Source: Pohlia nutans (lineage: Eukaryota; Streptophyta; Bryopsida; Bryales; Mniaceae). Taken from it: DNA of 64,000 nt. A program made the translations under genes and the position numbers. Position 1 is the stretch's first letter. Each line of letters opens with the position of its first letter. Location: the NCBI GenBank assembly GCA_022496805.1, contig CM040103.1:1506001-1570000 (forward strand), written 5' to 3'. Shown in pieces: positions 52,709 to 64,000 of this stretch. Under the pieces are notes generated by a model. That model was not told the DNA's origin and ran no database searches. It saw nothing but the letters and a program-made list of their open reading frames with translations.

Positions 52709-53674
52709 CAGTGGGGTACCAATCAAAATGTCGTTTTCGAATTCGCAGTGAGAAAAATTTCAGTACTGCCAACTTTGAAAGCCTCCCGAGAGCTCAAAAC
52801 TTGGTATTTTACAACAAAACTTTAACCAAAGAATCATCTTTAAGTGAATTATATGTATGCCAAATTTCAAGGCCAAAAGATTCACCGAAAAAAAGTTATT
52901 CAAAATCTACCAACATTGGTAAATTTCCACAGCTGCCAACTTTAACAGCCTCCCAAAGATTGATTTTTTCTTTTTGCCATGAAATTCTTGGAACAGAAAC
53001 CTATTTATGTCAATAACATATGATAAAAATTTCAAGGCGAAAAGATTAATACAAAAAAAGATATTAACAATCTACCAACATGTGTAGTTGTGAGAAACAA
53101 TGGGGGAAACTACACACAATTGGTGGATTGTAAATATTTTTTTTTGTATAAATTTTTTGACCTTGAAATTTGGCATGAATGTGGTTATCATAAAGAGCAT
53201 GTTGTGCCAAAAATTTCATGGTAAATAGACAATTTCTCAACCGTTGGGAGGGTGTCAAAGTTGGTAGCAAAGTTTCCCCCATTGTTTCACACAACTACAC
53301 ATGTTGGTAGATTGTTAATATCTTTTTTTGTATTAATCTTTTTGCCTTGAAAATTTTATCATATGTTATTAACATAAATAGGTTTTTGTTCCAAGAATTT
53401 CATGGCAAAAAAAAAAAAATCAATCTTTGGGAGGCTGTTAAAGTTGGCAGCTGTGGAGATCTACCAATGTTGGTAGATTTTGAATAACTTTTTTTCGGTG
53501 AATCTTTTGGCCTTGAAATTTGGCATACATATATTTAACTTAAAGATGATTCTTTGGTTAAAGTTTCGTGGTAAAATACCAAGTTTTGAGCTCTCGGGAG
53601 GCTTTCAAAGTTGGCAGTACTGAAATTTTTCTCACTGCGAATTCGAAAACGACATTTTGATTGGTACCCCACTA
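52709..53674. mobile_element. Foldback element, about 1.0 kb, copy 2
   Basis: The left arm starts CAGTGGGGTACCAATCAAAA and the right arm ends with its complement. The arms match closely for about 300 bp at the ends (for example TACTGCCAACTTTGAAAGCC, CGAGAGCTCAAAACTTGG and the mirrored right-hand copies), with a more diverged centre. Same family as 32954-33975. Open frames inside are repeat artefacts. Confidence 0.88.
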
Positions 53675-54110
53675 TACATTGCCCTAACAATAACATCGTA
53701 GCTTGTCACTCATAGCCAAAAATTGGTACTTCTTAAAAAAACATGCGATGTCATCATTTTTTGTGATTTCTTCATGGAAATTTTCAAACTTCAGAAATAT
53801 CAAGTCTAGTTTCATTCCACTTTTTTTTTTTTTTTTCCCTCCAAAAGTTTCAAATATTGTGCATTTTATTACATTTCTAAACCTTGTGGATCAAAATCTG
53901 ATTTTCATTCTACCTATGAAAACTGTAGAATAAATTTTTATGGGGGATTCCTTTTGCACAATATACTTTTCTATTGTGAAATTCACCATCCACCAAGGAT
54001 AACTTTTATAAGTATGGATAACTTATAATCACTCAGTGAGTCATCAACCATTAAGGACTTGTTGACATGACTGTAGAAAGTGTAATGTGAACTTAAAAAT
54101 ATCAATAATT
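53675..54110. other. AT-rich spacer
   Basis: Contains a long T tract (about 53821-53837). No gene recognised. Confidence 0.45.
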
Positions 54111-54345
54111 CTTTGAGAAGTTAAATTGGCTTGCAAATTCCCTTGATCTCAACCCAATTGAGAATGTTTAGAAGATCCTCAAAGATTTTGCTCAACATTG
54201 TCCTAGTATTGCCCAAAATTTGGAGGAATTGAGGCTAATTCTTGAATGCCAATGAGATTTGATTTGTGGAAACAATCTCCTTGAGTTGTGTCCATCTATG
54301 CATTTTAGATTGGAAGAAGTGAATACACCAACTTAGGGTAGATAT
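54111..54345 (+). pseudogene. Tc1/mariner transposase C-terminal relic
   Basis: Translation in one frame gives WLANSLDLNPIENV, a stop, then KILKDFAQHCPSI, NLEELRLILE and later LLELCPSM..RLEEV. The DLNPIEN motif with a following K-rich helix is the C-terminal part of the Tc1/mariner DD(D/E) catalytic domain, containing the third acidic residue. The expected Trp codon after ENV is TAG, and a further stop follows. Only a fragment remains. Confidence 0.75.
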
Positions 54346-55090
54346 GACATGCTGGTAGATTAGTCCAGTTTGGTGATCATTAAATCACTCTTGTGTGTAG
54401 AAGAATATAGACAATCAAGTAGTTGGAGAGCTCAAAGTAGTTAAATGTAGAATGCAACAATGAATATGCAACTACGTTTATATGAAAATCTAATTTAATT
54501 AATTTTTTTGTTCTTTCAACTGCAAAATTGCTAATTTTTATATTTTTGACTAGAGTGTTTAATTAGAACTTGAAAATCTATCATAAAGGATTAATAAGCA
54601 AATTTTTAAAGGTCGAACACAAAAAACACTTAGAAAGGTTTAGCAAAAATCAACATTTCATTACTAAAAAGTGAAACTTGGTATGATTGATTATAGATTA
54701 TCTGGTAGTGTGGATTTTATTTGCAAAGTCTTGTAATTCAAAAGAACCATTAAAGTAACTACGTAAGACTTTATATGTATCAAATTAGCGCATATAGATT
54801 TTTTTAAGAATTTATGAAAACGATTAACATATAGTAAAACTAATTCATTATGATTTTAAAAATTTGAAGTTAATTTATCATCATAAAATGTTTTACGTCC
54901 GTTTTGTTTTGAATGGCTACTATATTTAAATAAACTTGAACACAAGTTTCCTCTAATTGTTCAAATATAGACAAACATTGTTTCAGGGATTTATCATTTA
55001 ATCTATGTTCAAGGGCTATCCTTAATAAGTGAATCTCCAGTTCTATTGGTAAATTGGCTTCTTAACCATAAAAAAGTTGAAATGGGGTAC
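54346..55090. other. AT-rich spacer, possible retroelement decay
   Basis: No recognisable coding signal; adjacent to the gypsy relic on its downstream side. Confidence 0.4.
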
Positions 55091-55099
55091 TTTTTATAG

Positions 55100-56030
55100 T
55101 CACGTTATGAATAGTTTTATAAGCCCATAAAGCATCAACCAGTCTTTCATTCCAATCCGTGTTAAATATTTGGAATATTTTAATAATAATTTTACAAAAA
55201 GTTCTATTACTCTTTTCATTTTTATGTTTGCTTTAGGATGATAAAGTGTACATTTGTCATGTTTGATGTAGTATATGTTTTGTAAGATTTCAATGACAGA
55301 ATTTATAAAATGACTGTGACAATCATTCACTAATTCTTTGGAACATTCAAATTTTTTTAATTATATTTTCATATAAAAACTTAGCTACGGTTTTAGTATC
55401 ATCGGTGCGTGCAACTTGCGTTTCTACCCATTTGGTGACATATTCAATAGCTATTAATATATATCATTTTTGACTAAAAGGTTTGATAGGTTTAACAAAA
55501 TCAATGCCATAGTTCTCAAAAGGACCTATGTTTATATTAGGAATCAAAGGCATTGGTCAAAAAAAGAGTGAGTTTTTCCACCTTTTGACAAAGATCATAT
55601 CTTTTAACATATATAGTTTAGGGAGTTTATATTTTCACATGATTTCTACAAAATTGGTTTAACAAAAAAAGTTCACAGCCATGTACTCCTATACATACTA
55701 GCAACTAGTTACACAAGGTCATAGCTACAGTAGATTTCGATATATGATATTCTCTGACAATGGAAGCTGGTTTAGGGTCGAATTTCCCACATGCCACTGT
55801 TCATGCACAAGGAAAACACCAAATTTTCCCACCTCGCTCAAGCGGGAACTTGCCAAAGGTGCCATGTGACAAAAATCACATCTTTTAACTTATTTAGTTC
55901 AGGATATATTTAATTTGACCACCAATTGCCCAAGTGTAGCATTTTTTTTTGCAATTACAAACCCTACAAAAATAATCGCGACAAGCTTCCTTATGACAAT
56001 TTTGTAGAATTAAAAAGACTTCACTTGGAT
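55100..56030 (-). pseudogene. Ty3/gypsy integrase relic
   Basis: Minus-strand frames, broken by stops and shifts, give in order: a zinc-binding-like CHKEACRDYFCRVC (about 55990), then NYGIDFVKPIKPFSQK and IAIEYVTKWVE (about 55530-55440), then KFLYENIIKK, SHFINSVIEILQN, KHDKCTLYHPKANIKMKRVIE and KDWLMLYGLIKL (55330-55100). This is the H2C2 plus core integrase order of plant Ty3/gypsy elements. There is no flanking LTR in view. Confidence 0.75.
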
Positions 56031-57658
56031 TAATACATCGCCTTAAAATTTCATTTTAAATATAGATTGTCGCTAATTAATATATAAAGAGTACTACGCA
56101 TAATCAAGATACAGATCTAAATATAATGGATGGTTTGTTCCGTTCCCGTTTAAGGATGCAAATTGTGAGAGACTACTATTACGACCCTGGAGATTTTTTT
56201 TTGACACCATCACTTATCACAAATTTAAACAATTGGGAATTCCACTCGACAATAGACAAAGAAAAATTGCATATTTAGACAATATGAAACAAGTAGTAGT
56301 GAATATCGTAAGAGAAAGGTTAGCTCGAGGTGAACGTGCAAGGCGGGAAGGCATTGAGTGTATCAATGCAGCGAAGGATCTTCATCCTAGTTTGACACCT
56401 CAAACACTCAATGAATAGTATTTGGAATCAATGAGAAAACTTGCAAGATTTGGTGGAATATAGAGGGGCTACTTCATAGCAGTTTTTGTGGCATGTCAAC
56501 TTTGTTGGCCGATTGTATCCTACAACATGAATATGATCTCCATATGTAAAATTCTACAAATAAGTAAAATTGATGGCCACAACACCAATTCATAGCCATA
56601 CATTCATTGTTGGCCACTGAGACTGTAATCTCTTAATAAATTACATCGTGATTAGGCCGGCTGCGATGCTACCGCAATGAAGGATGAATGGCCTACGTAC
56701 AGTCCTAAAGGTACAAAATCAAAACCGAAACTACAAGATGGTAAGAAATGTTAATAGAGATGACGATCAATCAATCTATAAACTACTTCAGAGAACTGTC
56801 TTCATATAAATGATTGAGACCGTAGACCTACTTACCAACTGTTTCGCCGCTAAATAGAGAGAAAGTCGTTGGGGGCGGGGTTGAAGAGGAATTTACGGTG
56901 CAACAAACATGGTCAAATCCATTTCAAAAATAACAAACGAGATCTCACAATGTCAAAAGTTATTCATCTAGTTGACATCTAAGATCACTTAAAATGCAAT
57001 TGAAGCTTCATGAATAGTCTTTAGAAACACTTCCATATCTACTCCCAAATAACGGCAAATAATAACAGTAATTTACTCAAGTTACAAGATCAATCCATGA
57101 TTCAAGTCTTGACGAGGTTACGCAAGAGAAAAATCTGGCGTACATTTTGGGGCTTCATTAGTATAGGACTACACTACATAAAAGGTTCTTAAGATTACTA
57201 AGCACAAATCATGCAATAGACAAGCTACAAATCAGTATTTCTCATAACCTTGGATATAGACTTGAAAGATTGAGTTCAAGAATAGCAATGGTTACAATGG
57301 TCCATAAAACACGTGTGTAAAGTCCGCTTAGTTCTCACAACCTCATTGTATTCAAAACCTTACCCTAGCTATTACCATACTAAAACATACGCACATACAC
57401 AAATAGAGGATAGAGAGCAATTGTTCAAGTTAGAGAGTGAGCGAACCAGCGTTATATAGTGAGCAAGTGATTTAGGGTTACGAATAGCAAAAATAAACCT
57501 TCATCCATTGGCAAAATCCCTTCATTGAGACGATGAGAGAGCACTTACAAAGAGGCGCAAAGAATCCAATGCAAAGAGAATTCAATGCGAGAAAGGAGGC
57601 AGACAAAGAGGCAAGGAAGCTGACAGAAACACGGGAATAGAAGCACAAATGCGAACAG
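56031..57658. other. Intergenic with one short unassigned ORF
   Basis: The ORF at 56233-56418 (61 codons, Arg- and Glu-rich helix RERLARGERARREG) may be a piece of a retroelement or gene but has no recognisable family. The remainder shows only weak composition signals. It ends at the target duplication of the solo LTR. Confidence 0.4.
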
Positions 57659-58027
57659 TGTTAGAAGTACATTTACCGTGTTAATAATTCCTATTAGAAC
57701 ATGTGTTAGTTATGTACTTTGACAAAGTTGTTAGTTAACAACTTGTAAGCAGCGTAGCCGTAGTTGCCGTAGTAGCCGTCATAATCGTCATAGCCGTTTT
57801 GGCGGTAATAGCCGTTATGGCGGTAATAGCCGTAGTCTTGTAGGTAATTGACTACGTGTGTTCACGCTTGGTGTGAATGGTCTAAGTCACTTAGACCATT
57901 GTATAAGAGCTCGGGGGTGAGGCTCTTGATCATATCTTGATCATACCTCTACGGTTGGGTGGAGAGCTCCAATTTCATTTGCATTAGTAAAACTCCTATC
58001 TTCATAAACACCTCTTGTTTTTCTACA
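57659..58027. mobile_element. Solo LTR with 5-bp target duplication
   Basis: 369 bp starting TGTTAGAAG and ending TTTCTACA, with AACAG on both sides (57654-57658 and 58028-58032). TG..CA ends and 5-bp duplication define an LTR. No internal domain or second LTR is present, so it arose by recombination between LTRs. It contains a microsatellite-like (GTAGCCG)n/(GGCGGTAATAGCC)n stretch at about 57755-57840, and TTGTATAAGAG at about 57899 as a candidate TATA region. Confidence 0.88.
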
Positions 58028-58730
58028 AACAGAAAGGAGGCATTGAAGCAAAAAGAGAGACAACGAGGCTAGTAGAATGTACTGTCTACTTTGGACCAGC
58101 AGAAACTCAACTGCCAGGATAGTAGTTACTGACCGTCATGTCTCAACATAAAACGACCATCATAGCATCATTCATCAGTGACCTAGTGATAAAAATAATG
58201 TAAAGTCTATAGAGTGATCATGCATCAGAAAAAAATAAAATAAAAACAACAACCTCTGGCAATACAAAAAGGGATAATAAAATCATTTTAGATAACGATT
58301 CCAGATACTTAGGGCCATGGAGACCCTGCATACGTCCGCAGGGTTATATTAATAGGACCTATAGATGTTGCCGACAAAAAAAAAACAAAATATGCCACGA
58401 AGAAGAATACAATTTAACTCTTAACAAAATGCACACTTGAATGAGAACCTTCTAGGTTAGACACAAATATTTAAGTTAGTTACTTTACGTTGAGTATCAA
58501 TTTTATATTGATCATGTCTAAAAATTATGCCTGCCTATTTAACTAACCCCCTTTCTAAAAGGATGAACAAGAACAATTTTGTGCAACACGGATTCCAAGA
58601 TACACTGTATTTATGAATGTATCAATGTCAACACAAGAATCGAACTTACGGATTGAACTCATCCACGGTGAAGATTTCTAGACCTGAGGCGCGCAGGTGC
58701 TATCACCTCCAATCGCCACAAATTTTACAA

Positions 58731-60866
58731 ATTCCTCGCATTGTTTAAAACATATGCCCAAACATTTTGCATCTTTGTCTTGTGTGCTAAATACACAAAA
58801 GTCATCCAAAAATATTTCTATAAACTTTTATGAATACTTTTGAAAAGCTATAGTCATCAACTTTTGAGATATTAAATCCATATATGGTAAGAGTTGAAAA
58901 AAAAATTACTATTAATCTTAAATATATGATATTTAATCACATCAAAACTTTAACCAAAATTCATTTATAAGACCAACTCTTGTAACCGCAGAAGATTTAT
59001 ACATACAATTGAAGTCTATGAACCTAAACAATCATCTAATTTGATATTAGAGAAAATTTTAATTTTTTAATTTATTATTTAAAAAAAATTATATACAAAA
59101 TTCAAGAAGTTGAAAGCTTGATGTTTTAGTGAAAATGCATAGCAAATAAGTGAAGAAGATTTCATCATTGCTCTAACTCAAGATAGTAAAAAATAGATTG
59201 TTAAGTATCTCACATTTGTAGAGTATTATTTTATTCTTAATTAGTAATGAAGTAGGTTGTGTGCAAATAAAATTTGTTGAATGTAGTTGTTTGAATTATG
59301 ATTCACATATGTTTGAAGTAACTAAACGTAGTAGAAATCAATTCCTTTACAACTAGTACATTGTCACTTAAATGTTTCAAAACAACATCCGTTTACAATA
59401 TTTAAATCATAAATGACCTCTTAAGTCTTAAACGTCAAGAGTGCTTGGACGGGGCAACCCGGAAGACATCATAATTTTTGAAAGAGAAAAAATCGGAAAA
59501 AAATGAAAAAAGAACTATGCTGGCCAACACTATTGCAACACTATAGTACTACGGTACTTTTGAAGAAATGACCCCAACTGCCCCTACCTCAAGTCCTGTT
59601 CATTTTGATAATTATGACTAGTTCTTCTCATTATCGTGATTATTTTATATTTTGAATAATTTAATAATTTTAAAGATTAATTAATATTTTAAAATTATAA
59701 ATATATGAATACTTGTTATGCCTTATATTCTAAAAATATTTTTCTTTTCAATATACCAAAAATGCTTTGGGTTTCTTAAACCATTAGAAACCCCAAAAGA
59801 CATAATTATTTTTAACCCTTTAGTGCCCAGGGTACTGTAGCTGGGACCTCTAGATTTCACTACTTTTTTCCATTGTGATTGAGATTACCAGAAATAGAAT
59901 GGATTAAATTAGAAAATAGCCGTACAATTCTATTCTCAACTGGAGAGCACACATTTTATTAAAATTTGAGAATCATCCAATGGTGGGATTGGAAGATTAT
60001 AGTATGTATTTGAACTGTATAATGCACGCTCAAAAATGAGATTTTGGGGGGTGTGTGACTTCAAAGTTGAATAGAATTTGGGTTAAATTTTCAAAAATGA
60101 AAGTAAAGAAGTCCAGCTATGCCCTATGTCAATACCTCTCCGTTGCAATCTTTCATATCAAGAATAGACTCACACATGATTATTGTGAATTTTATAAGTG
60201 AAAGTGACTTATCCATATACGGTTTAGGCAAAAATTTATACGTTGAAAATTGATAGGAGTGGATACATTAGTCAAGATCGGATTACACACACTAATGGAA
60301 GATGAAGAAGAGAACACAATACAAAAAAGAAAAACAAGATAACAAACTTCCAAACACAAGAAATACTGCATAATACATGTGTTGTATTTGTAAGTATTTA
60401 CTGTATTTTCAAGTATTTGCAGTATTTTCACGTTTTGATGATAGGTATTTTGATAGCTGTACAATTCCAAATTGAAATATTTTTTGTCTGGAAGGTGTGT
60501 AATGTATATGGCATAATCTGAACTTCAAAACTGAAGTTCCAATTCTTCACGGATTCTCTTCTATTTGCATTCCGAACGTCGCAGTGACCATAATGTGGTC
60601 TGCTGGGCACTAAAGGGTTAAAGAGCATGAGAGGCGGAGGTTGCATTTTGCACTTAGTGTCAAAGTTTTGGCAAAGGACAGAGAGTTATAGTTGCATATG
60701 TTTCTTTCTTTTTATCAATTACAAATCTTCTTTTTAAATCCCCAAACCTTATTAAGAATTTTCATTTTCTACAAAGAAAACAAAAAATTCAAAAAAATGC
60801 ATGAGGGATTTATATGTAGGGGGCAACTGCACTTGTTGAATTTAATCTAGATGGTTACAAGTGTTA
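58731..60866 (-). repeat. Duplicated retroelement segment, copy 1
   Basis: Matches 62589-63925 in the same orientation, at a distance of about 3.9 kb, except for the 802-bp insertion at 59816-60617. The left end encodes, on the minus strand, the end of the reverse-transcriptase fragment that is clearer in copy 2. Non-coding otherwise. Confidence 0.85.
59816..60617 (+). mobile_element. Family A piggyBac-like element with empty-site proof
   Basis: 802 bp with perfect 15-bp inverted ends CCCTTTAGTGCCCAG, flanked by TTAA at 59812-59815 and 60618-60621. The duplicated segment 62589-63925 has a single TTAA at the same point. This is the best-bounded TTAA element of the window. Partial copies lie at 40078-40665 and 43870-44389. 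The ORFs in it (60192-60470, 60428-60646, minus) lack transposase motifs. Confidence 0.92.
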
Positions 60867-60955
60867 AGGGTATAAGCTTGAGGATGCTTTAGTGCTTTAC
60901 TGGAACCGCTCCTGACGGTAGCATAAAATCAATGGTGTTGCTTGGCAACTAGATT

Positions 60956-61309
60956 TTGTTGCGCAAAGTGGTGGACTTTTGGTTCAAGTCGTCCAAGGGC
61001 CAAGACTTCACACGACGTATCACTCGTGCCGTTGATGCAGCGTACGCGAAGCACAAGTATTTGCGGTCATGCCATGATAGTTGCATGCAGAGTGAAGTCA
61101 AGACCAACATCACACATATCGCACGTGATGAGATGCACGAGAAAGACAAAGCGGCTTACGAGAAGTACTTGGTGAAGGCGAAGAAGTGCATTGAGGAAGA
61201 CTTAAAGACTAGCTCATTCTTGCACGGGGAGACGGACCTCACCCTCTCGATTGATGGATTTGTTAAAATTTTTGAACTCTATCTTAATGCCAACTCTTCG
61301 GTGCACTAG
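60956..61309 (+). CDS. Hypothetical protein, possible transposon fragment
   Basis: 117-codon ORF, Lys/Asp/Glu-rich, with WFKSSKGQDFTRRITRAVD, CHDSCMQSEVK, and an acidic helix ending at LYLNANSSVH. I do not recognise the family. Composition is less AT-rich than its surroundings, and it may be one exon of a longer gene or a fragment of a transposon protein between the two duplicated retroelement blocks. Confidence 0.3.
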   Translation: MLRKVVDFWFKSSKGQDFTRRITRAVDAAYAKHKYLRSCHDSCMQSEVKTNITHIARDEMHEKDKAAYEKYLVKAKKCIEEDLKTSSFLHGETDLTLSIDGFVKIFELYLNANSSVH

Positions 61310-62470
61310 GAACTCTTGTAGTCGAATTTGGAGCAGACTGTCAGGGAGTCAAAAGAGGGACGTTACTGATTTGAAGAGGCTAATCATAGGCTCTTGAAAT
61401 TGGCATTGGAATGTATTTGAAGGATCCACAAGTTAGCAACATTTGATTGGATCTTCAAATTCTCTGAACGTGTTGTAATTTCGGTGGTCACTTTCCAATT
61501 TGCATTTTAATATGATGGGAGCCAAAAATTTGATATTGGGATGCTTGATCGACATTGCGAAGTACTTGCCCTTTTATTTTTCCATTCCTGCTATCTTACG
61601 TCTACGGGTGGCAAAGCAACACCGTGGATGTGGCACCGTGCACTACAGCTGCGCCAACGCACGAATGGAGGACAGCTCAAATCCCAAAGGCATGAGTCAT
61701 GCCCTCTATGCCCATGCTAACGTTAGAAACGAGGCTCACACAGGTCACTCAGTAATGAGGCTCACCCAGCGTTCCCTTCTTCGTTTCCACCCTTGTTCCC
61801 GATTCCATGGCGCGATTGACACGGGCAGCTTAGGAGCCGGGCAGCTACCCGGCCAGAAAAAGGCTGCTCTCACAGCAGAACCTCTCAGTTTCCCCCGTGA
61901 GCATCACAGGGGATTGATATGTGGGATTAATACGCCCATCGTGGGGCCACCACCGTCCAACGGGGGACGGCGTCCGCATTGGTGGAGCCCACCACCGTCG
62001 AATGGAGGACAGCCGTCCGCCCGTGGTGGGGCCTACTGTCGTTCGTCCAACGGGCCGCCCGTTTGAAATGGAATATATGGTCGTTCGATTTGAGGTTAGC
62101 CGTCTGATTTGGGTTCGTCGACCGAGCTGGGCCTGCCTTTTGAATTGGCCCCACCGGCTTTGTAATTGCCATTTGTAAATATGTTTAAGAAATATATTTA
62201 ATAATAATTTTTTTATTATGTAACGTAAACCACAGTGCAGGGATTGGAAGCCTATTTAGATCTGGTAATGGGGAGAGCTCAAAACCTTAAAGCCTATCAC
62301 CTTGGATTCTGAATATTGCAAGTGGACTTGATAACCTCAGGCCTTTTGTGCTATTTAGCTTACACAACCGTAATATCATGTTATCATTCATAATAATTTA
62401 CATGTTTCCGAATAAGTCTTCTGTGTATTTGGCTCAAACAACCGTAATATTATTGAATTGAAGCAATTCT
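61310..62470. other. Spacer with GC-rich hairpin region
   Basis: Between about 61920 and 62060 the DNA is GC-rich, with repeated CCACCACCGTC(C/G)AA and GGTGG(A/G)GCC blocks that can pair with each other. The frames open through it on both strands (61500-62178) have no domains. No gene recognised. Confidence 0.4.
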
Positions 62471-62474
62471 AATA

Positions 62475-62720
62475 TTATGGCAACTCTCTTTGAATCAATG
62501 GCAATGCCTTGGTAAAAACACTATATCCAATCAATTTCTCATATGGAACAACAAATTGACATTTAGTTACATTAACAGAAATTCCTAATTCCTCGCATTG
62601 TTTAAAACATATGCCCAAACATTCTACATGTTCGTCTCATATGCTAAATACACAAAAGTCATTTAAAAATATTTCCATAAACTTTCATAAATACTTTTGA
62701 AAAGCTATAGTCATCAACTT
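62475..62720 (-). pseudogene. Ty3/gypsy reverse-transcriptase relic
   Basis: The minus strand encodes MEIFLNDFCVFS, a stop, then DEHVECLGICFKQCEELGIS, NVTKCQFVVPYEKLIGYSV. This is the palm region just after the catalytic F(x)DD box of gypsy reverse transcriptases (here decayed to LND), up to KCQF and the following strand. It runs into the duplicated segment copy 2. Confidence 0.78.
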
Positions 62721-63925
62721 TTGAGATATTAAATCCATATATGGTAAGAGTTGAAAAAAAAATTACTTTTAATTTTAAATAAATGATAGTTTATCACATC
62801 AAATCTTCAACCAAAATTTGTTTATAAGACCAAATCTTATAACTGCTTAAGATTTATACATACAATTGAAGTCTATAAACTCCATACAATCATCTAATTT
62901 GATATTGGAAGAATTTTTTAATTTTTAATTTTTAATTTTAAAAAGTTTATTTACGAAATTCAATAAGTTGAAAGCTTGATGTTTCAGTGAAAATGCATAG
63001 AGAATAAGTGAAGAAGATTTCATCGTTGCTCTAACTCAAGATGGAAAAACTAGATCGTTAAGTGTCTTACATTTGTAGAGTATTATTTTCTTCTTAATCA
63101 ATAATGAAGTAGGTTGTGTGCAATTTTTTTTTTGTTGAATGTAATTGTTTGAATTATGATTCACATACAATTGAAGTAACTAAACCTAGTAGAAATCAAG
63201 TTCTTTACAACTAGTACATTGTCGCTTAAATGGTTCAAAAACAACATTTCTTTACAATATTTGAATAAAAAATGACCCTTTAACCCTTAAACGTCAAGAG
63301 GGCTTGGGCGGGGCAACCCAAAAGACATTTAAATCTTTGAAGGAAAAAAAAACTGAAAAAAATGAAAAAAGAGCTATGCTAGCCAACACTATTGCAACAC
63401 TGTAGCACTGCGGCACTTTTAAAAAAAACGACCCCAACTGCCCCTACCTCAACTCCTATTCATTTTGATAACTTTGATTACTTGTTATACTCATTATCGT
63501 GATTATTTGATATTTGTGATAAAATAATAATTTTAGAGATTATTTAATATTTTAAAATTGAAAATATATGAATACTCGTTATCCCTTATAGTCCAAAAAT
63601 ATTTTGCCTTTCACTATACCAAAAATGCTTTGGGTTTCTTAAACCATTAGAAACCCCAAAAGACATAATTATTTTTAAAGAGCATGAGAGGCGGAGGTTG
63701 CATTTTGCACTTAGTGTCAAAGTTTTGGCAAAGGACAGAGAGTTATAGTTGCATGTGTTAATTTAGATTTATCAATTACAAATCTTCTTTTTGTAACCCC
63801 AAACCTTATTTAGAATTTTCATTTTCTACAAAGAAAACGAAAAATTCAAAAAATTGCATGAGGGATTCATACATAGGGAGCAACTGGACTTGTTGAATCT
63901 AATCTTGATGGTTCCAGGTGTCAAG
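62589..63925 (-). repeat. Duplicated retroelement segment, copy 2 (empty site)
   Basis: Matches 58731-60866 without the TTAA element: TTAA occurs once in ATAATTATTTTTAAAGAGCA near 63668-63687. Length without the insertion is about 1.33 kb in both copies. Contains no intact coding region. Confidence 0.85.
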
Positions 63926-64000
63926 TTCTAAGTGACTTCAAAAGTCAAGACCACATAAAGGATACATATTTATATGCCCGGCATGGGTGTTCAATTGAAA

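Noticed and set aside
60192..60646. ORFs inside the 802-bp TTAA element as a transposase
   Set aside because: They are too short, AT-rich, and lack any acidic-triad motif; the element is non-autonomous.
61500..62178. 188- and 85-codon ORFs
   Set aside because: The open frame crosses a GC-rich hairpin repeat and shows no domain; no splice partners were found.

Overview
The window looks like nuclear DNA of a streptophyte plant or alga: a charophyte-, bryophyte- or lycophyte-grade genome is more likely than a crop, but I cannot name the species. Supporting signs are genes with many GT-AG introns, a plastid-type elongation factor P with an N-terminal transit-like extension, a HAK/KUP potassium transporter, a fragment of plastid rpoB inside a nuclear intron, TTTAGGG telomere-type repeats, and AT-rich intergenic DNA full of small transposable elements.

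Layout. 1-2.8 kb: a chain of non-autonomous elements bounded by TTAA. 2.8-10.8 kb (minus): a complete 16-exon DNA topoisomerase 3-beta gene (869 codons predicted) with a C-terminal Arg/Gly tail; its introns carry a plastid rpoB fragment, two Stowaway-like MITEs, a TTAA-type MITE and a telomere-like repeat. A 306-bp divergent promoter separates it from a 7-exon elongation factor P gene (11.1-15.4 kb, plus; 237 codons), whose intron 2 holds two more MITEs. 15.4-20.6 kb: repeat-derived DNA, including a small hAT-like insertion with an identifiable empty site.

20.6-31.7 kb is a GC-richer accessory island, clearly different from its surroundings. It holds an NLI/FCP1-type phosphatase-like gene, two short ORFs resembling a plant transposon-associated domain, and a three-exon transposase-like gene of the kind with a VGHTHEDID motif. 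That gene is broken by an in-frame TAG and by a perfect 163-bp foldback element. Throughout the island, in introns, spacers and once inside an ORF, lie short palindromes of the type GGGGAG(NN)CTCCCC. About 32 of them form a 26-bp-period array at 22.4-23.24 kb, and others sit in a 50-bp-period array in the transposase intron. This palindrome system is the most unusual thing here.

31.7-45 kb is gene-free: foldback elements, TTAA elements (one nested inside another) and AT-rich DNA. 45.0-52.0 kb carries a complete HAK/KUP/KT potassium transporter (8 coding exons, 767 codons) behind a long T-rich leader intron. 52-64 kb is again transposon debris: a second foldback element, Tc1/mariner and Ty3/gypsy relics, a solo LTR with target duplication, and a duplicated retroelement segment. 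One copy of that segment carries an 802-bp piggyBac-like insertion and the other shows the clean TTAA empty site.

The three host genes do not form a pathway. TOP3B acts on DNA/RNA topology, EF-P in plastid translation and HAK in potassium transport. The common theme of the window is transposition: at least six superfamilies have inserted here, mostly as small non-autonomous copies in introns and spacers.
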